Shown piece after piece: positions 1 through 5,891 of a stretch of DNA of 41,855 bases (position 1 is the stretch's first letter; every line of letters starts with the position of its first letter). The notes below the pieces were generated by a model, which saw only the letters and a list, made by a program, of their open reading frames with translations, ran no database searches and was not told the DNA's origin. Location: the NCBI GenBank assembly GCA_013791585.1, contig VMTK01000062.1:1-41855 (forward strand), given 5' to 3'. The translations under genes and the position numbers were made by a program. This DNA comes from Candidatus Falkowiibacteriota bacterium. Lineage in GTDB: Bacteria > Patescibacteriota > Patescibacteriia > Patescibacteriales > VMTK01.

Positions 1-111
1 AAAAGAATGAAATATTACAATAGAAAAAGGATACATACGAGCGCTGACTACCAATCGCCGATAAAATTTACCAAATTATTTATTAAAAAACTTTCCTTAG
101 CTTGCCGTTAA
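1..111 (+). CDS. Transposase/integrase C-terminal fragment (IS481/IS3-like, rve fold), cut by window edge
   Basis: An open frame runs in from the left edge and stops at TAA 109-111 (36 codons visible). It reads KYYNRKRIHTSADYQSP then IKF, the signature C-terminus of DDE integrase-core transposases, where a YYN..R.H.. motif and a Y.SP/Y.TP..F motif end the catalytic domain. IS481 or a related IS3-superfamily element is the best guess. The catalytic DDE residues lie outside the window, so I cannot tell whether the gene is intact. It is on the plus strand, opposite to nearly everything else, together with the winged-helix gene that follows. Confidence 0.7.
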   Translation, partial: KRMKYYNRKRIHTSADYQSPIKFTKLFIKKLSLACR

Positions 112-141
112 AAACGGTATAGTATATTCAGGGATTGACAT

Positions 142-342
142 ATGCTTATGCTTAAAAGGTGCGGGGTTAAGATTGTGGATTTTATGATGACCATGGGTAA
201 ATTTGATCGTAAAGATGTGGAAAGCATATTAGATGTATCACCTGCAACAGCAAAAAGATTGATTCAAAGTTTAATTAAAACTCGTTTAATCAAACAAGAA
301 AGAATGGGCAGTAAAGATATTTTTTATATGCTTAATATTTAA
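142..342 (+). CDS. Small winged-helix DNA-binding protein or detached domain
   Basis: This 66-residue protein has the pattern of a winged-helix domain: a helix containing FDRKDVESIL, a recognition-helix-like stretch VSPATAKRLIQSL, then a basic wing (KQERMGSKDIFYML). The same arrangement forms the C-terminal wHTH of many Fic-family and other regulators, so this may be a detached or decayed C-terminal domain rather than a whole regulator. An in-frame TGA lies at 136-138, just before the ATG, so it is not simply continued upstream. A weak purine patch (GGGA, 131-134) is the only ribosome site. It follows the transposase fragment by 30 bases and may be passenger cargo of that element. Confidence 0.5.
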   Translation: MLMLKRCGVKIVDFMMTMGKFDRKDVESILDVSPATAKRLIQSLIKTRLIKQERMGSKDIFYMLNI

Positions 343-378
343 TGAGCCGCATTTTGAGCCGCATTTGAGCCGATCATC

Positions 379-431
379 TGTCCGTTAAAATGTCCGTTCC
401 CGTTATCCAACGGGACAAGTATTTGTCCGTT
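379..431. repeat. TGTCCGTT repeats with a small hairpin, possible insertion-sequence end
   Basis: TGTCCGTT occurs three times (379-386, 391-398, 424-431). Between copies two and three is the hairpin CCCGTT-ATCC-AACGGG (399-414). Iterated subterminal repeats starting with TG next to a transposase remnant are what an IS right end can look like. The other end is outside the window, so this is inference. Confidence 0.35.
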
Positions 432-478
432 AAATATCTGAACGATATTTGATTGCGCGATTATTTCAATGAACCTCT

Positions 479-500
479 CCGCCAACTCGGCGGTTTTTTT
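479..500 (+). terminator. Intrinsic terminator after the plus-strand leftmost genes
   Basis: CCGCC-AACTC-GGCGG stem (479-493) is followed by seven T residues on the plus strand. It would end transcription of the transposase/winged-helix unit. Confidence 0.75.
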
Positions 501-594
501 GTTTTAACTGCAAAAATTTTTTGTTTAAAAGAATAAACATCAACACAGCGCAAAATCCGTATTCTTTTATAAAAATAATTCGTGTAGTTAAAAC
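501..594. repeat. Palindromic mobile-like repeat, copy 1
   Basis: The outer ends GTTTTAACTGCA and TGTAGTTAAAAC are inverted repeats, and the inner arms contain TTTGTTTAAAAGAATAAAC (521-538 region) and TATTCTTTTATAAAAATAA (560-578). Both arms recur, in inverse orientation and nearly identical, at 41541-41613 close to the other end of the window. Copy 1 has about 21 bases between the arms and copy 2 only a few. It encodes nothing and looks like a MITE or REP-type element. Confidence 0.7.
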
Positions 595-609
595 TCGCAC
601 GGTTCTTAA

Positions 610-656
610 TCACTAATTCCCCTCCCCTGCGAACGCAAGGGAGGATTTATCAGTGA
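610..656. repeat. Hairpin downstream of first TasA-like gene
   Basis: The outer arms TCACT/AGTGA and the inner arms CCTCCC-CTGCG/CGCA-AGGGAGG form a long imperfect stem just past the stop of the minus-strand gene at 678. There is no T run on the minus strand, so it is a transcript-end hairpin rather than a clear intrinsic terminator. Confidence 0.55.
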
Positions 657-677
657 TCAAGAAATGCTGAATTTAAT

Positions 678-1400
678 CTACTGCCAAGGATTAGGATTAT
701 TCCTGCTTTGGACAACTTCCATAATTATCTTGCCTGTCAGAGAATCAGTTTGGACAATATTACCCGTTGTCGCAAAAGGAAGATCCCACTGCATGCCAAG
801 ATAATAAGTTGTGGATCCTTCCAATATTCCAGGAAGTTCAACTCCGTCAACAAGCTCTCTGGCGGTCTTTGTAGCTAATATTGTCTCAACTCCATTTAAT
901 TTATTATCTCCTTCTAATTTATCTTCATCACACGGTCCATTACCGCCGTCGGGACATTGCCAGCCCGCTTTAGCTCCTTCATCCATCCAAAGAGTAAAAA
1001 TCAAATAATCATCTAATTCACCCTTTACATCTCCCGGGTCCTCGCAAGTGGTGTCCACATCTTCTTCCGGCTCGGTACAGCCATTTTCATAGTCATGAAT
1101 ATCCGCCAATCTTATTCGCGCCCAGGCATTATTATCATAAACATGCCAGCTGATTGTCACTTCTTCAGAATCGCCAGGTTTTATGTCGCATTCTTTAAAG
1201 AATACATCCCCGTCTAAATCTCTCAACTTAAAATCACAACCTGATTCCGGACATTGTAAATCAATCTTCAAATCAATAGTCCCGGCGGTAAAAGTATTGC
1301 CGGTTGAAGTTTCAGTGTCATTAAAGTAAGCGGTAGTAGCGCCGATAGCAACAGCAGAAACAATTCCTATAATCCCTAAACTAATAATTATATTCTTCAT
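678..1400 (-). CDS. Exported TasA/camelysin-like protein with SipW-type signal sequence
   Basis: 240 residues. The N-terminus is a hydrophobic export signal (about residues 3-21) running into ATTAYFNDTETSTGNTFTAG, the hallmark of TasA/CotN/camelysin-type proteins and other 'SipW-dependent' signal proteins. Family knowledge suggests cleavage near GATTAYF and assembly of the mature beta-rich domain at the cell surface or in matrix fibres. The body is acidic with several Cys (CPESGCDF, ECD, CTEPEEDVDTTCED, CPDGGNGPCDE) that could form disulfides. It is a paralogue of the gene at 1548-2420: signal region and CTEPE segment are shared. No SipW-type signal peptidase gene is visible here. The start is the ATG at 1400. 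Confidence 0.75.
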   Translation of the reverse strand: MKNIIISLGIIGIVSAVAIGATTAYFNDTETSTGNTFTAGTIDLKIDLQCPESGCDFKLRDLDGDVFFKECDIKPGDSEEVTISWHVYDNNAWARIRLADIHDYENGCTEPEEDVDTTCEDPGDVKGELDDYLIFTLWMDEGAKAGWQCPDGGNGPCDEDKLEGDNKLNGVETILATKTARELVDGVELPGILEGSTTYYLGMQWDLPFATTGNIVQTDSLTGKIIMEVVQSRNNPNPWQ

Positions 1401-1447
1401 AAGTTTAATATCAGGAAAATATTTCTTTGGCTTCAGTTAGCTGGATT

Positions 1448-1470
1448 CCCCGATTTGCACCAAATCGGGG
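1448..1470. repeat. Hairpin between the two TasA-like paralogues
   Basis: CCCCGATTTG-CAC-CAAATCGGGG is a perfect 10-bp stem in the 147-base gap. It could be a processing site or a weak terminator. Neither side has a strong T run. Confidence 0.6.
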
Positions 1471-1547
1471 AGTCCTTTTAGCTTAGAATTATGCTAAAGC
1501 CACAAAAGAAAATTCTCCTAATTTTTAAGTTTCTTCCGGTTTAGGAA

Positions 1548-2420
1548 TTAATATGGTACATTAGGACATGTAAAGTCATCATTATTTCTTGACTGAACCG
1601 CGCTGAAACTTATATCAAGCTTTACCATATCTGACTGTGATTTATTAGTAATTACTCCTGCGCCTGTGCAAGTAAATCCGCCATCTTCTGATTCACCTGA
1701 TATACCGTTGTCATCATTATCGCCAGCTGGGGTCATTAGAACACCAGAATCATCCTGGAAAATTGGATCTTCTTCTAAATCTCCAAAGCACCACGCTTTA
1801 GCAATATATTTTGTGGTAGCGCCAGGAAGCGGACCTGTTCCCCAAACACTATAATTTGAATCAGCTAAAGTAACTGTTACGGCTTGACCTAATGGCGCTT
1901 GGCCAAGATTTGTGATTCCAGGAGAAAGAAGGATCTCGTCAGATTCATAAACATTGTCTCCGTCATCAGCCCACCACATAATTTGAATTTCATCCGCTAA
2001 ATCGCCGCTACCGTTGGCATCGTTTTCATCACAATTACCAGCTTCAGCATCCGCATCATTTTCCGGTTCAGTACAGCCATTGTCTAAATCATCGGTAACT
2101 TTAGTCGCAGAACATACCCAAGAGTCATTGTTGTTCACATGGATACTAATAGTGTCTTCTCCGTAATCACCTGGCTTTAAATCGGCGAAATCAAAGAAGA
2201 GGTATTCTCCACCATCAAGATCGTATGCTAATGCCCACGATGTGTTTTGACTAAATTTACCATTGTAATAACTTGCATTATCAATCCCCAAATCAATGCT
2301 TCCAGCGGTGAATGTATTTCCGGTTGAAGTTTCAGTGTCGCTGAAATAAGCGGTTGTGGCTCCGACTACGACCGCGCCCACAGCGGCGATCATAGCCAAA
2401 CTAATAATAATTTTTTTCAT
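1548..2420 (-). CDS. Exported TasA/camelysin-like protein, second paralogue
   Basis: About 290 residues from the ATG at 2420. An upstream TTG (2441) gives a longer frame, but the segment GGGCGGGAAG in that extension makes a better ribosome site for 2420, and MKKIIISLAM is a normal signal-peptide start. The signal leads into VVVGATTAYFSDTETSTGN then TFTAGSIDLG, almost identical to the gene at 678-1400. The mature part is acidic (ENDADAEAG, NCDENDANGSGD) and resembles surface or matrix proteins with Ca2+-binding character, though I see no definite EF-hand. The two genes look like a tandem duplication, the second longer than the first. Confidence 0.75.
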   Translation of the reverse strand: MKKIIISLAMIAAVGAVVVGATTAYFSDTETSTGNTFTAGSIDLGIDNASYYNGKFSQNTSWALAYDLDGGEYLFFDFADLKPGDYGEDTISIHVNNNDSWVCSATKVTDDLDNGCTEPENDADAEAGNCDENDANGSGDLADEIQIMWWADDGDNVYESDEILLSPGITNLGQAPLGQAVTVTLADSNYSVWGTGPLPGATTKYIAKAWCFGDLEEDPIFQDDSGVLMTPAGDNDDNGISGESEDGGFTCTGAGVITNKSQSDMVKLDISFSAVQSRNNDDFTCPNVPY

Positions 2421-2449
2421 AGTTTTTTTCTTCCCGCCCAAGTTTTATA

Positions 2450-2511
2450 CCTCTCCCCGCTCGCTTCGTTCGCTTCCCCTCTCCTAATTAGGAGAGGGGT
2501 TAGGGGTGAGG
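2450..2511. repeat. GC-rich palindromic repeat (CCTCTCC/GGAGAGG family), intergenic copy
   Basis: The inner core CCCCTCTCCTAATTAGGAGA then GGGG (2476-2499) is a perfect palindrome, flanked by CCTCTCCCC (2450) and GGGGTGAGG (2511). The same core with TAATTAGGAGAGGGGTTAG occurs inside the recO coding sequence (about 20374-20395), so one family occupies both noncoding and coding sites. It lies directly upstream of the TasA-like gene start. Confidence 0.8.
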
Positions 2512-2586
2512 TTAATATTAAACGGGTTGCTTAATTAAACTTGAGGATAAATTGAATTTATTTCGACCTTTTGTCCCTCCCGTTTA

Positions 2587-2614
2587 CCCCGTTAGATAAA
2601 TTATCTAACCGGGG
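2587..2614. repeat. Leader hairpin
   Basis: CCCC-GTTAGATAA/TTATCTAAC-CGGGG forms a near-perfect stem with almost no loop, in the long leader upstream of the TasA-like gene. Confidence 0.6.
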
Positions 2615-2679
2615 TTTATCAATCTCCGCAAGCTTAACTTTTGTTAATTAATTTTTTATTATGTAAATTTGTTAATAGT

Positions 2680-2784
2680 ATGATGCGAACCTGCGAATTT
2701 TAATGCAAATTCTACAAACTTGCGAATTAAATTTGTAGCATTCGCAAGTTTGTAGAATTTGCATAATTTGTAGATTCGCATCAT
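2680..2784. repeat. 105-base inverted repeat
   Basis: The outer arms ATGATGCGAA/TTCGCATCAT enclose 25-base arms starting ATGCAAATTCTACAAACTTG on the left (2703-2727) and ending in the exact complement (2740-2764), so the region can form a very long hairpin or cruciform. The words TTGCGAAT and TTTGTAG recur within the arms, like the word-built palindromes elsewhere in the window. Confidence 0.8.
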
Positions 2785-2792
2785 GTTCAAAC

Positions 2793-2817
2793 AAAAACCC
2801 CGCGTAAAAAACGCGGG
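2793..2817 (-). terminator. Intrinsic terminator or attenuator on the minus strand
   Basis: On the minus strand CCCGCG-TTTTTTA-CGCGGG is followed by GTTTTTGTTT. No gene ends just upstream, so it would stop the short transcript from the promoter at 2957-2985, or act as an attenuator ahead of the TasA-like genes. Confidence 0.6.
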
Positions 2818-2950
2818 AGTTAAAAATCAAAACAATGATAATTTGTCCAATAATTATTTAAAAATATAGGGAATTTTTTTACAAACATAATATTAAAATT
2901 CCGTTTAATTGCTTTATAATTACTTTCTAAAAAATTCCCTCCTTGACTAC
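2793..2950 (-). ncRNA. Candidate small RNA or attenuated leader
   Basis: Between the promoter (2957-2985) and the terminator (2793-2817) lies about 155 bases with no convincing gene. Its 5' part contains AAGGAGGGA, and AGGGAATTTTTT pairs perfectly with AAAAAATTCCCT (arms 2929-2940 and 2868-2879), so part of the G-rich patch would be sequestered. The largest frame is 18 codons without a ribosome site at the right distance. Read-through past the terminator would form the 5' leader of the TasA-like genes at 2420, so this may be a riboregulated leader rather than a free sRNA. Confidence 0.4.
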
Positions 2951-2956
2951 TGTTTT

Positions 2957-2985
2957 ACATTAGCAAAAAAATAATTTAATGTCAA
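2957..2985 (-). promoter_or_regulatory. Sigma70-type promoter, minus strand
   Basis: Minus strand TTGACA (2980-2985), 17-base spacer, TAATGT (2957-2962) preceded by TGC, an extended -10 type. Predicted start is near 2950. It drives the candidate small RNA and possibly the TasA-like genes. Confidence 0.6.
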
Positions 2986-3223
2986 GCAATTATTTAACAA
3001 AATCTTTGGCTAATATTGAACAAAAAAAATATAAAAATAAAAAAACTTATCAACAGCGCTTTTATCCGCAATTTTTTTCTTTAAACTTTATTTGTTTTGC
3101 GCGGATTATCAACAAGATATAAACATTTCAGCAAAATATTGAGCGGCCAGCCGTCCGCCTTATCAATTTTCTTGTCCGATTTCCGCGCGCTTGGCAGCCA
3201 GACTGCCAAACAGAAGCGGAAAA

Positions 3224-3273
3224 AGAAAAAAAGCGCTGTTAATGACAATAAATTATCATCAACAGCGCTTTTG
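3224..3273 (-). terminator. Strong terminator of the exported-protein operon
   Basis: AAAAGCGCTGTT pairs with AACAGCGCTTTT around a short AT loop, followed on the minus strand by a T run. It sits 26 bases past the stop of the gene at 3299. The arm ATCAACAGCGCTTTT recurs as a direct repeat at 3049-3063. Confidence 0.85.
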
Positions 3274-3298
3274 TTTTTACTAAGGTACTAAACTAATT

Positions 3299-3703
3299 TT
3301 AATGAATAACTATCTGACTCAACGCATCGGCCCACCCTGAAGCGTTATGGCTGGCGTTAACCTGTGAAGATGCTGCTGCAGCTACAAGGACAACATCCTC
3401 GCCACGACACTGATCTATCAGCGTAAACTCAACACTATTCCAAGTGCTGGTATCAACGCTTCCTCTCCATCCAGCATTCTGCACGGACATAGCGTTCATA
3501 TCAAAATTGATTTGAACATCTGGTGTAAAAAGCCCGCCGCCGGAGTTCAAAACCTGATATTCATGAGCGGGACCGTTGACATGGGCCACCAGATACTGGG
3601 ATGCCCCGCCGTAAATGTATGTTACTCCTCCTGCCTGTGCGGGAAGGGCGCCGAAACAAAGAACAGCTATAAGAATAGCAATCATACTAAATACTTTTTT
3701 CAT
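3299..3703 (-). CDS. Small secreted protein, unknown family
   Basis: 134 residues with a clear Sec signal peptide: MKK, a hydrophobic core and cleavage after ALPAQA (about residue 24). The mature part is Gly/Ser/Asn-rich (YIYGGASQYLVAHVNG) with a likely beta-rich fold and a single cysteine (QCRGED), so no internal disulfide. I do not recognise a family. Ribosome site AAAGGAG precedes the ATG at 3703. It is the last gene of a unit with the lipoprotein at 3839 and the exported protein at 4090. The terminator and strong SD differ from the SD-poor housekeeping genes around it and suggest transfer from another bacterium. Confidence 0.75.
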   Translation of the reverse strand: MKKVFSMIAILIAVLCFGALPAQAGGVTYIYGGASQYLVAHVNGPAHEYQVLNSGGGLFTPDVQINFDMNAMSVQNAGWRGSVDTSTWNSVEFTLIDQCRGEDVVLVAAAASSQVNASHNASGWADALSQIVIH

Positions 3704-3838
3704 TTTTTTCTCCTTTTCTTGTTTTTTTGTTTTGTTTTTTTTAAAACATTAACGACCAGTCAGTCTTTCTTTTTCTATTTTTTTCTATATCACCCCCTTT
3801 CAGCAGGCCTAAAAACATAGACCTTGTTTTATTCTCCC

Positions 3839-3976
3839 TTATTTTGTTTCGGGAGAACTTTGTTGATATTCCATGGGGAGCGGCCTCGTCTTGTAAACTT
3901 TATATTGGTTCGCGCAACCAACGGTCAAACAAGACAAGAAAGCAATTGATAACACAATCGTCAATAATCTCTTCAT
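3839..3976 (-). CDS. Very small lipoprotein (45 aa)
   Basis: Starting at ATG 3976 behind GGAGGG, the frame encodes MKRLLTIVLSIAFLSCL then TVGC, a signal sequence with lipobox LTVGC, followed by a short polar tail ANQYKVYKTRPLPMEYQQ and a TAA at 3839-3841. Lipid anchoring on Cys21 is predicted. It sits between two other exported proteins in the same orientation. Its ribosome site is embedded in a four-codon frame (MKEG-stop, starting at 3991) that has its own GGAGGG site, a possible translational-coupling device. Function unknown. Confidence 0.7.
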   Translation of the reverse strand: MKRLLTIVLSIAFLSCLTVGCANQYKVYKTRPLPMEYQQSSPETK

Positions 3977-4089
3977 TTTTTAACCCTCCTTCATTTAATA
4001 CCCTCCTGCCATTTTTCCGGCAGAAGTATTGTTTATTTTTTATTGTTGTTTTATCAGAAGACTCAACTCCGTTTCTAAAAAAACGAACT

Positions 4090-4989
4090 TTATTCAATGA
4101 CCGCTGATTTTTCCGGCAAAGTAAGCGGTGCTTTTTCTGATGATTTGAGTTTAGGAGGAACAACCACTACCGCAGTCCCGATGTTTACTCCATCTTTCCA
4201 GAAACGGACCTGAACATAGGGTTTGGTTGTAACCTCTATTGAAGTGGTTCCAAAACCGGTGCCTGAAGCGCCGGAAATTCCAGCTGCTTCTTTCTCGCCA
4301 ATCACTCCGCTGCCGCCGCCGCCGATACCAATGTGCCAATCCGAACTTTCGGGTTTTTTTAAAGCTGAACTGGCTAGTAGCTCCACATAGTCCGCCCCAA
4401 TGTCCATGCCTATGGTTTTGGCTATGGCCATTGCGCCCTCTGTGCGCTGTTTTGGGGTTACAATAACCCCGAGAGTAGCTAATTTTTCCCCTTTTACATC
4501 TCCCGAACCGACAATAGCTATTGCATCTGTCGGCGGATACTTTTTGAATATATCTAAAGACAATTCAACATATTCAATTTTCTCCTGTTCGCCGGTTTTT
4601 ACCCAGACTTCATTCAGGACTATGGGTGTGACATTCCAGTTCACGCCATCTTCTGCCTTCCACCCGCCGAAATATTGCATGGGACCAGTACTGCCTGGCA
4701 CCCCGATCTGCGGAAATTGGCGGTTGATGTATTCACTTTCATCAATATAAGTGTTGTGAGAGTCAAACGAAAGTCCCAGCGACAATTCGTTTGCGATATT
4801 TGGGTTGTTTATCACCCCCGCTGCCGAACTATTATCCGGCGCATTCACCACTCCAACCACCGCGCCTGATTGAGCGCTGTTGTTATTTGTTGTGTCAGCC
4901 CAAGCCGTTGGCGTCATTGCCAATAAACACAGGCAACACAAACTAATTACAAAACAGTTTTTTACCATCTTTTCCTTTTTCTCTTTCAT
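4090..4989 (-). CDS. Exported glycine-rich protein, unknown family
   Basis: 299 residues from ATG 4989, chosen over an in-frame ATG at 5037 because AAAGGAG lies about 8 bases upstream of 4989 and because the sequence then begins with a basic stretch and a hydrophobic signal (FVISLCCLCLLAM) cut after TAWA. The mature N-terminus is Asn/Ser/Ala-rich, followed by a mixed domain (WKAEDGVNWNVTPI, DAIAIVGSGDVKGEKL) and a Gly-rich stretch IGIGGGGSGVIG near residue 220. I cannot assign a family. It is the first gene of the promoter-to-terminator unit 5233-3224, and all three products are exported, so a joint surface role is likely. Confidence 0.7.
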   Translation of the reverse strand: MKEKKEKMVKNCFVISLCCLCLLAMTPTAWADTTNNNSAQSGAVVGVVNAPDNSSAAGVINNPNIANELSLGLSFDSHNTYIDESEYINRQFPQIGVPGSTGPMQYFGGWKAEDGVNWNVTPIVLNEVWVKTGEQEKIEYVELSLDIFKKYPPTDAIAIVGSGDVKGEKLATLGVIVTPKQRTEGAMAIAKTIGMDIGADYVELLASSALKKPESSDWHIGIGGGGSGVIGEKEAAGISGASGTGFGTTSIEVTTKPYVQVRFWKDGVNIGTAVVVVPPKLKSSEKAPLTLPEKSAVIE

Positions 4990-5050
4990 CTCGTTCTCCT
5001 TTCTCTTCTTTGAGTTTTTTTGAATTAAAATTGTCAAAGGACTCTGTTCC

Positions 5051-5097
5051 GTCCTCTTAATTTAAAATTAAAAAAAATACTTTCAAATTAAGAGGAC
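5051..5097. repeat. Leader hairpin of the exported-protein operon
   Basis: GTCCTCTTAATTT and AAATTAAGAGGAC are perfect 13-base inverted arms, lying between the promoter (5206-5233) and the first start codon (4989). It is a candidate 5' UTR control or stability element. Confidence 0.7.
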
Positions 5098-5205
5098 AAA
5101 AATAAAAAAACAACAATGAGGATAGCAACAAAATTTATCTTTTTTTAGAGATAAACAAAGCCAGAAAAAACCTCGTTATCTAACCTGATCTATAATCTGC
5201 ACTCC

Positions 5206-5233
5206 ATTATAGCTAAAACCAAAATCTTGTCAA
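5206..5233 (-). promoter_or_regulatory. Consensus sigma70 promoter of the exported-protein operon
   Basis: Minus strand TTGACA (5228-5233), 16-base spacer, TATAAT (5206-5211). Both hexamers match consensus. Predicted start is near 5199, giving a leader of about 210 bases. Confidence 0.8.
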
Positions 5234-5243
5234 GCCCTTGCGG

Positions 5244-5268
5244 CGGCGCTCGGCGCTGATAATAAAAT
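5244..5268. repeat. Diverged half-copy of the palindrome at 10909-10961
   Basis: Reads GCGCTCGGCGCTGATAATAA then AAT, against GCACTCGGTGCTGATAATAA at 10939-10958. The two differences (A to G, T to C) compensate in the GC(A/G)C...G(T/C)GC stem, which suggests structure is maintained. Confidence 0.6.
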
Positions 5269-5291
5269 TTTGAAAAATACTCCTTTAGGTT

Positions 5292-5370
5292 AAACAAAAA
5301 AAAACCAAACAAATTGCCCGGCTTGCGAATATTTTTTTTGAGATAAAAAAAGAGTTGATTGAAGGGGTTT
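5292..5370. repeat. About 78-base direct repeat, copy 1 (3' end of the ncRNA locus)
   Basis: Matches 7247-7324 at most positions: ACCAAACAAATT, GAATATTTTTTT and ATAAAAAAAGAGTTGA are shared in order. Here it forms the 3' end of the structured locus. The other copy lies directly downstream of tRNA-Thr. Confidence 0.75.
5296..5321 (-). terminator. Terminator-like end of the ncRNA locus
   Basis: On the minus strand CCGGGCAATTTGTTTGG, a G-U tolerant self-complementary stem, is followed by nine T residues. A second T run directly follows the outer stem at 5351-5364, so there are two tandem stop signals. Confidence 0.6.
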
Positions 5371-5767
5371 GTTGGGTGGGATTTGTTTTGTGTGGGTGGG
5401 TTGGGAATTTGAGAAGTGTTGCGGATGCGGTTCTGAACCATTTTTCAATGATGCAAAACTGCATCCGCAATACTATCTTCATTATCCCTGCTTCAATCAA
5501 CTCTATGATATTGTAAAGATTTTGATTGAGAGTAGATTTTTTTTGTGTTTGGGGTTTATTGTTGATTGCGTTTACTTTGATAAGTTATCCGCTAATAAAC
5601 CTTTTTGATTGTGATTGAAGTTTTTTTATTTTTTTGTTGTGATTTTTTAGGGTGGGGTTTTTTGAGAAAGATGTTTGGGTATGGTTTTAAATCCGTTTAG
5701 ATTCAAAACTATACCCATCATCTTATGCTCATTCCCTTGTAAAAAACTTCTATCTACTCTCAATCTT
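5296..5767 (-). ncRNA. Candidate structured noncoding RNA locus with two tandem modules
   Basis: About 470 bases without a credible gene. On the minus strand, module 1 begins with GATTGAGAGTAGAT (5752-5765), which pairs perfectly with its complement at 5524-5537. Inside is a hairpin (5670-5722, arms GGGTATAGTTTT and AAAACCATACCC), then a long C/A-rich strand with CCCCACCC. Module 2 repeats the plan: a 14-bp perfect outer stem (5491-5504 with 5351-5364), an inner hairpin (5418-5472, GCGGATGC arms), a C/A-rich strand with two CCCACCC motifs, then T7. Sequence is shared between modules too: AGGGA.AATGA before the hairpin, AGTTTTG in the arm and CTTCTCAAA after it. A promoter lies at 5774-5801. 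I do not recognise the family; it is not tmRNA, 6S, SRP RNA or RNase P RNA by eye. Confidence 0.55.
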
Positions 5768-5773
5768 GCTTTT

Positions 5774-5801
5774 ATATTAGCATACTTAAATAATATGTCA
5801 A
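5774..5801 (-). promoter_or_regulatory. Promoter of the ncRNA locus
   Basis: Minus strand TTGACA (5796-5801), 16-base spacer ending in ATGC, then TAATAT (5774-5779), a consensus -35 with an extended -10. The predicted start near 5767 falls at the 5' edge of the module 1 outer stem. Confidence 0.65.
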
Positions 5802-5891
5802 GTCCGCTAACATTAGCTAATTTTGACTAACTTAAACTTACTTTAATTTAAAATGCGCGGAGTTATCCACAGGGGTTGCGAATTATTCTTT

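Noticed and set aside
135-163. Promoter at TTGACA (135-140) for the winged-helix gene
   Set aside because: No -10 hexamer at the right distance (GGTGCG), and the -35 would abut the start codon.
3299-5037. A prophage or secretion-system remnant
   Set aside because: No capsid, tail, integrase or secretion ATPase genes. Only three small exported proteins of unknown family are present.
5190-5608. Protein-coding frames of 71-83 codons in the structured region
   Set aside because: Low-complexity translations across G/T-rich stems on both strands, no ribosome sites, and conflict with the hairpin structure.
5863-5871. Chromosomal origin (TTATCCACA DnaA box at 5863, related TTATCAACA near 3050 and 3110)
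   Set aside because: Single scattered boxes, no dnaA/dnaN nearby and no box cluster. Chance matches are likely in AT-rich DNA.
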